From Nocardioides sp. cx-173 (GTDB taxonomy: Bacteria; Actinomycetota; Actinomycetes; Propionibacteriales; Nocardioidaceae): a DNA stretch of 64,000 nt. Under the pieces are notes generated by a model. The model was given only the letters and a program-made list of their open reading frames with translations. It was not told the DNA's origin and did no database searches. The DNA lies in contig NZ_CP088262.1 in the NCBI RefSeq assembly GCF_021117365.1, forward strand, positions 1,674,001 to 1,738,000, given 5' to 3'. Both the position numbers and the translations under genes were made by a program. This document shows, one piece after another, positions 16,580 through 23,717 of this stretch (position 1 is its first letter; every line of letters begins with the position of its first letter).

Positions 16580-16912
16580 GTGAGGCGCTACGACGACCCG
16601 GTCGAGGTCCGCAGGGGCGGGGACGGCCCCGAGCAGTTCCTCTGGCACGGCCGGCTCTGGAAGGTCCGTGCGGTGCTCGCGCACTGGGTGGAGACCGGGC
16701 CGTGGTGGCAGGGCTCCGTGGCGCGGGCCGCGATCGGCTCCGACGAGCCCGGCTCCGAGCCGACGCCGGTGGGCGACCTCCTGGGCGAGCGTGAGCTGTG
16801 GCGGGTCGAGGCGGGTCGCGGTGCGGACGGTGGGCTCGACGGTGGCGGGGTCTTCGACCTCTCCTTCGACTGGGCCGACGGTCGCTGGCAGCTCGTCGGC
16901 TGCGAGGACTGA
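16580..16912 (+). CDS. DUF6504-like small protein, first gene of the SOS island
   Basis: A 110-residue protein (MRRYDDPVEVRRGGDGPEQFLWHGRLWKVRAVLAHWVE) ending in FDLSFDWADGRWQLVGCED. The FLW-GRLW-V-VLA-WVE pattern and the DL-FD...W-L ending match what I recall as DUF6504, a family often placed next to error-prone polymerase genes in actinobacteria. It is probably a small beta-rich protein. AGGAGG six bases before the GTG start gives strong translation. It follows a perfect LexA box, so it should be damage-induced. The HEPN gene starts one base after its stop. An accessory role in translesion synthesis is inference. Confidence 0.7.
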   Translation: MRRYDDPVEVRRGGDGPEQFLWHGRLWKVRAVLAHWVETGPWWQGSVARAAIGSDEPGSEPTPVGDLLGERELWRVEAGRGADGGLDGGGVFDLSFDWADGRWQLVGCED

Positions 16913-16913
16913 G

Positions 16914-17369
16914 ATGAGCCTCAACCCCTACGCCCTCCCGGCCACCACCCACTCCTACCTCGCCCGCGCCGCCGAGTCGCTGAGCGAGGCGGTCGCCGCC
17001 ACCGACGTCCCCACCCGCTACGCCGCCGCCCACGTCGCCGCGCTGCGGGCCGCGGCCGCGCTGCTCGCCGCGCGGGCGCGTCCGGCGCCGGCGCGGCGAC
17101 GTCCCCAGAAGAACGCCTGGGTCCTGCTCGCCGAGGTGGCGCCCGAGCTGGGGGAGTGGGCCACGTTCTTCGCCGCCGGCGCGGCCAAGCGCGCCGCGGC
17201 CGAGGCCGGCTCCACCCGTGCGGTCACCGAGCGCGACGCCGACGACCTGGTGCGCGACGCCGACCGGTTCCTCGGTGTCGTGGAGCAGTCCCTCGGCCTG
17301 GTGCCGCACGCGCCGCTGGGCCAGACCCTCGCCCAGGCACGGGTCGTCCCGCCTGCGCGCTCGGCTTGA
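16914..17369 (+). CDS. SAV_6107-type HEPN domain protein
   Basis: A 151-residue all-helical protein matching the SAV_6107 HEPN family (TTHSYLARAAESLSEA; RYAAAHVAALRAAAALLAARAR; NAWVLLAEVAPELGEWATFFAAGAAKRAAAEAG). Arg35-x4-His40 has the Rx4-6H form of the ribonuclease motif in HEPN toxins and antiviral RNases. Whether it is catalytic here is unknown, since in this family the motif sits early in the chain. It is co-transcribed with the DUF6504-like gene from the LexA module. Its stop codon overlaps the -35 of the second LexA module that drives dnaE2. Confidence 0.75.
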   Translation: MSLNPYALPATTHSYLARAAESLSEAVAATDVPTRYAAAHVAALRAAAALLAARARPAPARRRPQKNAWVLLAEVAPELGEWATFFAAGAAKRAAAEAGSTRAVTERDADDLVRDADRFLGVVEQSLGLVPHAPLGQTLAQARVVPPARSA

Positions 17370-17420
17370 CGCGCCAGCGGGGGCCTGTCCTACACTCAAC
17401 TCGTTCGAACATCTGTTCGA
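17366..17420 (+). promoter_or_regulatory. LexA promoter module 2, in front of dnaE2
   Basis: TTGACG (17366-17371), 19 bases, TACACT (17391-17396), then eight bases to a perfect SOS box TCGAAC-ATCT-GTTCGA (17405-17420). The 39-base distance from TTGACG to the box and the box sequence, extending to GTTCGAACATCTGTTCGAAC, are identical to module 1. Confidence 0.87.
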
Positions 17421-17461
17421 ACATCCAGTCAGGGGTCGAGCCGGCTGAGGAGGCTTCGACC

Positions 17462-20400
17462 GTGTCCGATCCGTTCGTCCATCTGCAGGTGGCCTCGGGC
17501 TACTCGCTGCAGTACGGCGCCTCCCACCCGCACGTGCTCGTGGAGCGCGCGGCCGAGCAGGAGATGGACACCCTCGCACTGACCGACCGCGACGGCACCT
17601 ACGGGGCGGTCAAGTTCGCCCGGGCCTGCGGCCAGGCCGGGATCCGCCCCGTCCTGGGGGTCAACCTCGCCTACCGCACCGGCGGGCTGCCGGCACCGGG
17701 GCGGACCAGGACCCCGGTGCGCGGCGGCGCGTTCCGCGACCTCCCGGCCGAGCGGGGCGGCCTGCCCCGGGTGAGCGTGCTGGCCAGCGCGGACACCGGC
17801 GGCGGCCGGGCCGGGTGGGCGGCGCTGTGCCGGCTGGTCTCCGCGACCCACCTGTCCGGCGAGCGCGGCAGCCCGGTGCTCGACCTGGACGACCTGCCCG
17901 ACGAGGTGGTCGGACTGCTCGGCAGCGGCGACCTGACCGTGCTGCTCGGCCCCGGCTCCGCGCTCGGGGTGGCAGCCACCCGGCGCCGCGACGACCTGGC
18001 GCTGGCCGCGCTGGCGCCCTGGCGCGCGCTGGTGCCGCGCTCGCACCTCGTGGTGGAGCTGGTCTCCCACCGGCTGCCCGGCGGCGGCCCGGGCTGGGGC
18101 CCCGGCACCACCCCCCACGCCGCCCGCCTGGCCGGGGTCGCCCGGCAGGCCGGGCTGACGGCCGTGCTCAGCAACGCCGTGCGCTACGCCGACCGCCGCG
18201 ACGCGGTCACCGTCGACGTGCTCGACGCCGCGCGCCGGCTGGTCGCGCTCGACCGGCGCCACCTCGACCGCCGCAACGCCGAGGGCTTCTTGAAGTCCGG
18301 CAAGCAGATGGCCGAGATCGCCGAGGAGGTCAGCCGCGCCGCCGGGATGAGCGAGCGCGACGCGGCCCGGCTGCTGGCCGACACCCGCAAGGTCGCCGAC
18401 CGCTGCGCCCTCGACCCGCGCGCGGACCTCGGGCTCGGCGAGGTGCACTTCCCGGAGTTCGAGCTCTCCACCCAGCACGCCAGCGCCGACATCGCCCTGC
18501 GTCAGCGCTGCGAGGGCGCGATCGGCGATCGCTACGGCTCCGCTCCGCGGCAGGTGATCTGGAAGCGGCTCGACGACGAGCTGGAGACCATCCGCAGCCT
18601 GGGCTACGCGCCGTACTTCCTCACCGTCGGCGACGTCACCGACCTGATCCGGGAGATGGGGGTGCGCTGCGCGGCGCGCGGGTCCGGCGCCGGCAGCCTG
18701 GTCAACTACCTGCTCGGGATCTCCGGGGTCGACCCGATTCGCCACGGGCTGCTCATGGAGCGCTTCCTCTCGCCGCTGCGCCGTGCCCTGCCCGACATCG
18801 ACGTCGACGTCGAGTCCGCGCGCCGGCTGGAGGTCTACGAGGCGATCCTCGACAAGTACGGCGGCGAGCGCTGCGTGTGCGTCTCGATGATGGACACCTA
18901 CCGGGTGCGCCACGCCGTGCGCGACGTCGGGGCCGCGCTCGGGATGCCGCCGGGGGAGACCGACGCGATCGCCAAGGCGTTCCCGCACATCCGGGCCCGC
19001 GACGCGCGGATCGCCCTGCGCGACCTGCCCGAGCTGCGCGCCAGCGGGCTGACCGACCAGCGGCTGGACCTGATGTTCCAGCTCGTGGAGCGCCTCGACG
19101 GACTGCCGCGCCACGTCGCGGTCCACCCCTGCGGGGTGCTGCTCTCCGACGTGACCCTGCTGGACCGCACCCCGGTGGAGGCGAGCTTCGCGGGGTTCCC
19201 GATGAGCCAGTTCGACAAGGACGACGTCGAGGACCTTGGCCTGCTCAAGCTCGACGTGCTCGGCATCCGCATGCAGTCCTCGATGGCCCACGCGGTCGCC
19301 GAGATCGCGCGGGTCGACGGCGTGAACGTCGACCTCGACGACGAGGCGCAGGTGCCCTTCGACGACCCGGCGACCTTCGAGCTGATCAGCAGCGCCAAGA
19401 CGCTGGGCGTCTTCCAGATCGAGTCGCCCGGCCAGCGCGAGCTGGTCGGCAAGTCCGGCATCGAGACCTTCGGCGACATCATCACCGACATCTCGCTGTT
19501 CCGACCCGGACCGGTCAAGAGCGACATGATCACGCCGTACCTCGAGGTCAAGCAGGGCTGGAAGGAGCCGGCCTACCTGCACCCCGACCTGCGCCCGATC
19601 CTCGAGGACACCCGCGGCGTGGTCGTCTTCCACGAGCAGGTGATCTTGATGATCGCGGAGTTCACCGGCATCTCCTACGCCGAGGCCGACGAGAGGCGTC
19701 GTGCCCTCGGCGACGTCGAGGGCATGGCCGAGACCAAGGTCTGGTTCTTCCCCCGCGCGCTCGCCCGGGGCTACCCGCTCTCGGTCGTCGACCGGCTGTG
19801 GCAGGTGATCGAGTCCTTCGCGTCGTTCGGGTTCTGCAAGGCCCACGCCGCGGCGTTCGCGCTGCCGACCTACCAGTCGGCCTGGCTTAAGACGCACTGG
19901 CCGGCCCACTTCCTTGCCGGCGTGCTCACCCACGACCCCGGCATGTACCCCAAACGGCTGATCCTCGACGACGTCCGCCAGCTCGGCATCGAGGTGCTCG
20001 GCCTGGACGTCAACGCCTCCGAGAAGGAGTACGTCGTGGAGCGTGCGGAGGACGGCGGCTACGGCATCCGGCTGTCCCTCTCGGAGGTCAAGGGGATCAA
20101 CGAGGCCGAGGTGGAGCGCATCGTCGCCGCCCGGCCGTATGCGTCCCTGAGCGACTTCTGGCAGCGCGCGCGGGTGTCGCGCCCGGTCGTGGAGCGCCTG
20201 GTCCTGACCGGCGGGTTCGACGCCGTCTACGGCATCGGCGCGTCCGGCGGGGTGCGCCAGCGCGGCCGGGTCACCCGCCGCGACCTGCTGCTCCAGGTGG
20301 CCCAGCTCGAGCGCCACGGCAAGGCCCTCGAGAAGGCCGCACGCGGTCGCGGCCTGGCCTCCCGGCGGCCGGCCGCGACCGCGCGGGCGCGCGCCGACGA

Positions 20401-21208
20401 CGCCGTGGTCCGCAACAGCACCGACTCGCGGGCGCGCGAGCAGGCGGCGCCGCTGGAGCGGCACCCGCTGGGCGAGCAGGGGGTCTGGGCCAAGGCCGCG
20501 GCGCAGAGCCGGGCCACCCCGGCGCCGCCGCCGGTCACCTCGGTGCAGCTCGCCCTCGACCTGGGCGACGGCCCCCGCGAGGGCGAGGTGTCCGGGCTGC
20601 CGGAGATGACGGCGGCCGAGTCGATGGCCGCCGAGCTGGAGATCCTCGGCCTCGACGTCAGCCGTCACGTCGTGGACGACTACGCCGACTTCCTCGACGA
20701 GCTCGGGGTGGTCCGGAGCAAGGACCTGCTGGCGCAGCGCAGCCGCGCCGAGCTGCTGGTCGCCGGGGTCAAGGTCGCCACCCAGACCCCGCCGATCCGG
20801 TCGGGGCGCCGGGTGGTCTTCCTGACCCTGGACGACGCGACCGGCCCCGTCGACGCGACGTTCTTCGAGGACGCGCAGGGACCCTACGCCGAGACGGTCT
20901 TCCACTCCTGGCTGCTGGTCGTGCGCGGCGAGCTGCGCCGCACCGGCTACCGCGGCGTCTCGCTGCGCGCCACCGGCTGCTGGGAGCTGCCGCTGCTGCA
21001 CGCGGTCTGGCAGCGCGAGGGCATCGACGCCGTACGCCGCCACCTCGCGACCGTCCCCGACGGGTTCGCCCCGCCGGAGCAGCGCCGCGTGCTGGTGCAC
21101 TCGAGCGGCTTCCAGATGTCGCCCTACGCCGACATCAAGCCCGCCGGCGAGGACACCAAGGGCGTGGCCCGCAAGCTGTGGCACCGCTCCCCGGGGAGCG
21201 CGGGATGA
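17462..21208 (+). CDS. dnaE2: Error-prone DNA polymerase III alpha subunit, DnaE2-like
   Basis: A C-family polymerase of 1248 residues. The catalytic triad lies in PDIDVDV (Asp445, 447, 449), preceded by GSGAGSLVNYLLGI. The C-terminal part holds the helix-hairpin-helix and OB-fold (VVFLTLDDATGPVDATFFE). The N-terminal PHP domain opens HLQVASGYSLQYGASHP, where metal-binding PHP domains have HxH; the second His is Gln, so PHP metal binding is probably lost. A charged linker near residues 955-1035 is low-complexity. The GTG start follows GAGGAG. It is expected to perform damage-induced, mutagenic translesion synthesis. A perfect LexA box precedes it; dinB lies two genes on, and no imuA/imuB is present. 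Confidence 0.9.
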   Translation: MSDPFVHLQVASGYSLQYGASHPHVLVERAAEQEMDTLALTDRDGTYGAVKFARACGQAGIRPVLGVNLAYRTGGLPAPGRTRTPVRGGAFRDLPAERGGLPRVSVLASADTGGGRAGWAALCRLVSATHLSGERGSPVLDLDDLPDEVVGLLGSGDLTVLLGPGSALGVAATRRRDDLALAALAPWRALVPRSHLVVELVSHRLPGGGPGWGPGTTPHAARLAGVARQAGLTAVLSNAVRYADRRDAVTVDVLDAARRLVALDRRHLDRRNAEGFLKSGKQMAEIAEEVSRAAGMSERDAARLLADTRKVADRCALDPRADLGLGEVHFPEFELSTQHASADIALRQRCEGAIGDRYGSAPRQVIWKRLDDELETIRSLGYAPYFLTVGDVTDLIREMGVRCAARGSGAGSLVNYLLGISGVDPIRHGLLMERFLSPLRRALPDIDVDVESARRLEVYEAILDKYGGERCVCVSMMDTYRVRHAVRDVGAALGMPPGETDAIAKAFPHIRARDARIALRDLPELRASGLTDQRLDLMFQLVERLDGLPRHVAVHPCGVLLSDVTLLDRTPVEASFAGFPMSQFDKDDVEDLGLLKLDVLGIRMQSSMAHAVAEIARVDGVNVDLDDEAQVPFDDPATFELISSAKTLGVFQIESPGQRELVGKSGIETFGDIITDISLFRPGPVKSDMITPYLEVKQGWKEPAYLHPDLRPILEDTRGVVVFHEQVILMIAEFTGISYAEADERRRALGDVEGMAETKVWFFPRALARGYPLSVVDRLWQVIESFASFGFCKAHAAAFALPTYQSAWLKTHWPAHFLAGVLTHDPGMYPKRLILDDVRQLGIEVLGLDVNASEKEYVVERAEDGGYGIRLSLSEVKGINEAEVERIVAARPYASLSDFWQRARVSRPVVERLVLTGGFDAVYGIGASGGVRQRGRVTRRDLLLQVAQLERHGKALEKAARGRGLASRRPAATARARADDAVVRNSTDSRAREQAAPLERHPLGEQGVWAKAAAQSRATPAPPPVTSVQLALDLGDGPREGEVSGLPEMTAAESMAAELEILGLDVSRHVVDDYADFLDELGVVRSKDLLAQRSRAELLVAGVKVATQTPPIRSGRRVVFLTLDDATGPVDATFFEDAQGPYAETVFHSWLLVVRGELRRTGYRGVSLRATGCWELPLLHAVWQREGIDAVRRHLATVPDGFAPPEQRRVLVHSSGFQMSPYADIKPAGEDTKGVARKLWHRSPGSAG

Positions 21209-21227
21209 CCCGACTAGGGTTGGCGCC

Positions 21228-21938
21228 ATGTCAGCCAGCGAGCGCCGAGGCGCCACCCGGACCGCCGTGGTGTGGGACGTCCTGCGCCCGATCCTGGGCG
21301 CCGGCTCCCGCGACGTCCTCGACATCGGCGGCGGCACCGGCGGCTTCGCGGTCAAGGTGGCAGAGCTCGGCCACCGGGTCTCGGTCGTCGACCCCAGTCC
21401 CGACGCGCTCGCCGCGCTGTCTCGCCGGGCTCGCGAGGTCGGTGTCGAGGTCGACGCCCAGCAGGGCGACCTGTCCAGCCTGGTCGAGGCCGTGGGGCCC
21501 GACAGCGCCGACGTCGTGCTCTGCCACGGCGTGCTCGAGGTCGTCGATGACCCCGCCGCCGCCCTGGCCACGATCCGCGAGGTGCTCCGGCCCGGCGGCA
21601 CCCTCAGCCTGCTCGTCGCCCAGCGGCACGCCGCGGTGCTGGCCCGCGCCATGGCCGGCCACTTCGGCCAGGCGCTGGCGCTGCTCGACCCCGCACAGGC
21701 CCCGACCGGGCGCTCCGGCCACCGGTTCACCGCCGAGGAGACCACCGAGCTGCTCACCGGGGCCGGCTTCGAGATCGCCTCGGTCCACGGCATCCGGGTC
21801 TTCGCCGACCTGGTCCCCGGCTCCCTGCTCGAGCTGGAGCCCGGTGCCGCCTCCGCCCTCGTCGAGCTCGAGCGCGCCGTCGCCGAGCGACCCGAGTACC
21901 TCCCCCTCGCCACGCAGCTGCACGTCATCGCGACCTGA
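21228..21938 (+). CDS. SAM-dependent methyltransferase (class I)
   Basis: A 236-residue Rossmann-fold methyltransferase with motif I VLDIGGGTGGF (about 30-40), motif II VVDPSPDAL, motif IV ADVVLCHGVLEVVDD and post-motif LRPGGTLSLLVA. The substrate is unknown; UbiE/CmoA-type small-molecule or tRNA methylation are possible. It sits between dnaE2 and dinB but has its own leaderless -10, TAGGGT (21215-21220), seven bases before the ATG, so it need not depend on the SOS promoter. Conservation of this position would be needed to link it to DNA repair. Confidence 0.85.
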   Translation: MSASERRGATRTAVVWDVLRPILGAGSRDVLDIGGGTGGFAVKVAELGHRVSVVDPSPDALAALSRRAREVGVEVDAQQGDLSSLVEAVGPDSADVVLCHGVLEVVDDPAAALATIREVLRPGGTLSLLVAQRHAAVLARAMAGHFGQALALLDPAQAPTGRSGHRFTAEETTELLTGAGFEIASVHGIRVFADLVPGSLLELEPGAASALVELERAVAERPEYLPLATQLHVIAT

Positions 21939-21953
21939 CCTCGGGAGCCGGCC

Positions 21954-23159
21954 GTGAGCGCCGCTCCCACCACCACCACGCCGATCCTGCACGTCGACAT
22001 GGACGCCTTCTACGCGTCGGTGGCCACGCGCGAGCGACCGGACCTGCAGGGCGTGCCGGTGATCGTCGGCGGCGGCCACCGCGGGGTGGTGCTGTCGGCC
22101 AACTACGTCGCCCGCCAGTACGGCGTTCGGTCGGCGATGACCGGGACCCGGGCCCGGCGGCTGTGCCCGCACGCGGTGGTGCTCGCGCCCGACTACGACA
22201 CCTTCACCACGGTGTCGACCGCGGTGATGGAGACCTTCCGCCGGGTCACCCCGCTGGTGGAGGCGATGTCGCTGGACGAGGCGTTCCTCGACGTCCGCGG
22301 CTCGATGCGCCGGCTCGGCCCGCCCGTGCGGATCGCCGAGGAGCTGCGCGCGCGGATCCACGACGAGCAGGGCATCACCTGCTCGGTCGGGGTGGCCGCG
22401 TCGGTGTCGGTGGCCAAGCTGGCCAGTCGCCGGGCCAAGCCCGACGGGGTGGTCGTCGTCCCGCCCGAGCAGATCACCTCCTTCCTGCACCCGCTCGACG
22501 TGGGCGAGCTCTACGGCGTGGGGGAGAAGACCCAGGCGATGCTGCACCGGCTGGGACTGGTCCGGGTCGGCGACGTCGCGCACACGCCGCTGCGCACCCT
22601 GCAGCGCGCGGTCGGCGACGCGCTCGGCCGGCAGCTGCACGACCTGGCCTGGGGGACCGACCGGCGCGAGATCGTGGCCCGCACCGCGTCGGCGTTCGGC
22701 CTCGGCGGCGGGGAGCCCGACAAGTCGATGGGCGCCCAGGAGACGTTCGGGCGTGACACCGACGACCGCGAGGTGGTGCTGCGCGAGGTGCTGAAGCTGA
22801 CCGCGAAGGTCACCGGGCGGATGCGGGTGGCCAAGGTGGCCGGCCGCACCGTCTCGATCACCGTCCGCTTCGCCGACTTCACGACGATCACCCGCGCCCG
22901 CACCCTGGCCGAGGCGACCGACGTGACCCAGGAGGTCTACCGCGCCGCGGTGGGGCTCTACGACGCCCTCGGGCTGCAGCGCGCGCGGATCCGGCTGGTG
23001 GGGGTCCGGGTGGAGGGCCTGATGCCGCGCGAGCGCGTCCATCGCCAGCTGGTGCTGGGCGAACGGGAGCGCGGCTGGGCCGACGCCGATCAGGCCGTCG
23101 ACCGGGCCACACGCCGGTTCGGGGCGTCCGCCGTCCGACCCGCCAGCCTGCTCACCTGA
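21954..23159 (+). CDS. dinB: DNA polymerase IV (Y-family)
   Basis: A 401-residue Y-family polymerase. Catalytic acids are intact: VDMDAFYASV (Asp15, Asp17) and SLDEAFLD (Asp108, Glu109), so this is an active enzyme and not an inactive ImuB. The thumb LYGVGEKTQAMLHRLGL and little finger follow. RQLVLGE near residue 365 is a candidate sliding-clamp-binding peptide. The GTG start lies 16 bases after the methyltransferase, with GGGAG as ribosome-binding site. No LexA box of its own is seen; induction would come by read-through from the dnaE2 promoter. Confidence 0.93.
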   Translation: MSAAPTTTTPILHVDMDAFYASVATRERPDLQGVPVIVGGGHRGVVLSANYVARQYGVRSAMTGTRARRLCPHAVVLAPDYDTFTTVSTAVMETFRRVTPLVEAMSLDEAFLDVRGSMRRLGPPVRIAEELRARIHDEQGITCSVGVAASVSVAKLASRRAKPDGVVVVPPEQITSFLHPLDVGELYGVGEKTQAMLHRLGLVRVGDVAHTPLRTLQRAVGDALGRQLHDLAWGTDRREIVARTASAFGLGGGEPDKSMGAQETFGRDTDDREVVLREVLKLTAKVTGRMRVAKVAGRTVSITVRFADFTTITRARTLAEATDVTQEVYRAAVGLYDALGLQRARIRLVGVRVEGLMPRERVHRQLVLGERERGWADADQAVDRATRRFGASAVRPASLLT

Positions 23160-23200
23160 CGAAATGTCGAGTGCGCCTACCGCGATCAGGAAGGGCTGCC

Positions 23201-23206
23201 TAGACT
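23201..23206 (+). promoter_or_regulatory. -10 element upstream of the DUF3040 gene
   Basis: TAGACT lies 30 bases before the GTG start at 23237, leaving room for a short leader with a GGAGG ribosome-binding site. No clear -35 is seen 17 bases upstream (TACCGC). Confidence 0.4.
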
Positions 23207-23236
23207 TGGCCCAGGACGACCAGGTTGGAGGACAAG

Positions 23237-23689
23237 GTGCCACTCTCGGAAGAGGAGTTGCGACTGCTCGAGCAGATGGAACGCGCCCTGGTCGAAGAGG
23301 ATCCGAAGTTCGCGTCGACTCTGCGCGGCACGTCGCTGCGCCGTAGCGCCCGACGTCGCGCGATCCTCGCCGGCGTCGTGTTCGTGGTCGGCATCGTCGT
23401 CCTCATGACCGGCGTCATCAGCCAGGTCATCCCGCTCGGCATCGCCGGGTTCGTGATCATGCTCGTCTCCGCCACCGTCTCGCTGACCGCGATCCGCGGC
23501 CAGGCAGCGGTCGCCGCGGAGCCCCGCGCCACCGGCCACCCCTCCGGCTTCGCCGTCATCGACGGTGGCCGCGGCAGCCGTCTTCGCCGCCCCCGCCGCG
23601 CGAGCGCCGGCCGGCAGAGCCACGGCTCCTTCATGGAGCGCCTCGAGGAGCGGTGGCGCCGCCGCCGCGAGCAGAACGGCGGCTTCTAG
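23237..23689 (+). CDS. DUF3040 membrane protein
   Basis: A 150-residue protein with the DUF3040 opening PLSEEELRLLEQMERALVEEDPKFASTLRG, then two membrane spans (AILAGVVFVVGIVVLMTGVIS and PLGIAGFVIMLVSATVSLTAI) and a basic C-terminal tail (SRLRRPRRASAGR; RLEERWRRRREQ). The family is widespread in actinobacteria and of unknown function, usually near mraZ and cell-wall genes, as here. GTG 23237 is chosen because GGAGG ends five bases before it; an in-frame TTG at 23225 lacks such a site. It converges on the transglutaminase gene 28 bases away. Confidence 0.82.
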   Translation: MPLSEEELRLLEQMERALVEEDPKFASTLRGTSLRRSARRRAILAGVVFVVGIVVLMTGVISQVIPLGIAGFVIMLVSATVSLTAIRGQAAVAAEPRATGHPSGFAVIDGGRGSRLRRPRRASAGRQSHGSFMERLEERWRRRREQNGGF

Positions 23690-23717
23690 CCCCGTCGAAC
23701 CGGGCGGCTCCCCGCCG

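Noticed and set aside
17429..22000. A 1523-codon open frame on the minus strand across dnaE2
   Set aside because: It is an antisense shadow of dnaE2 and neighbours caused by high third-position GC; its protein is low-complexity and has no motif, while the plus strand encodes complete polymerase signatures.
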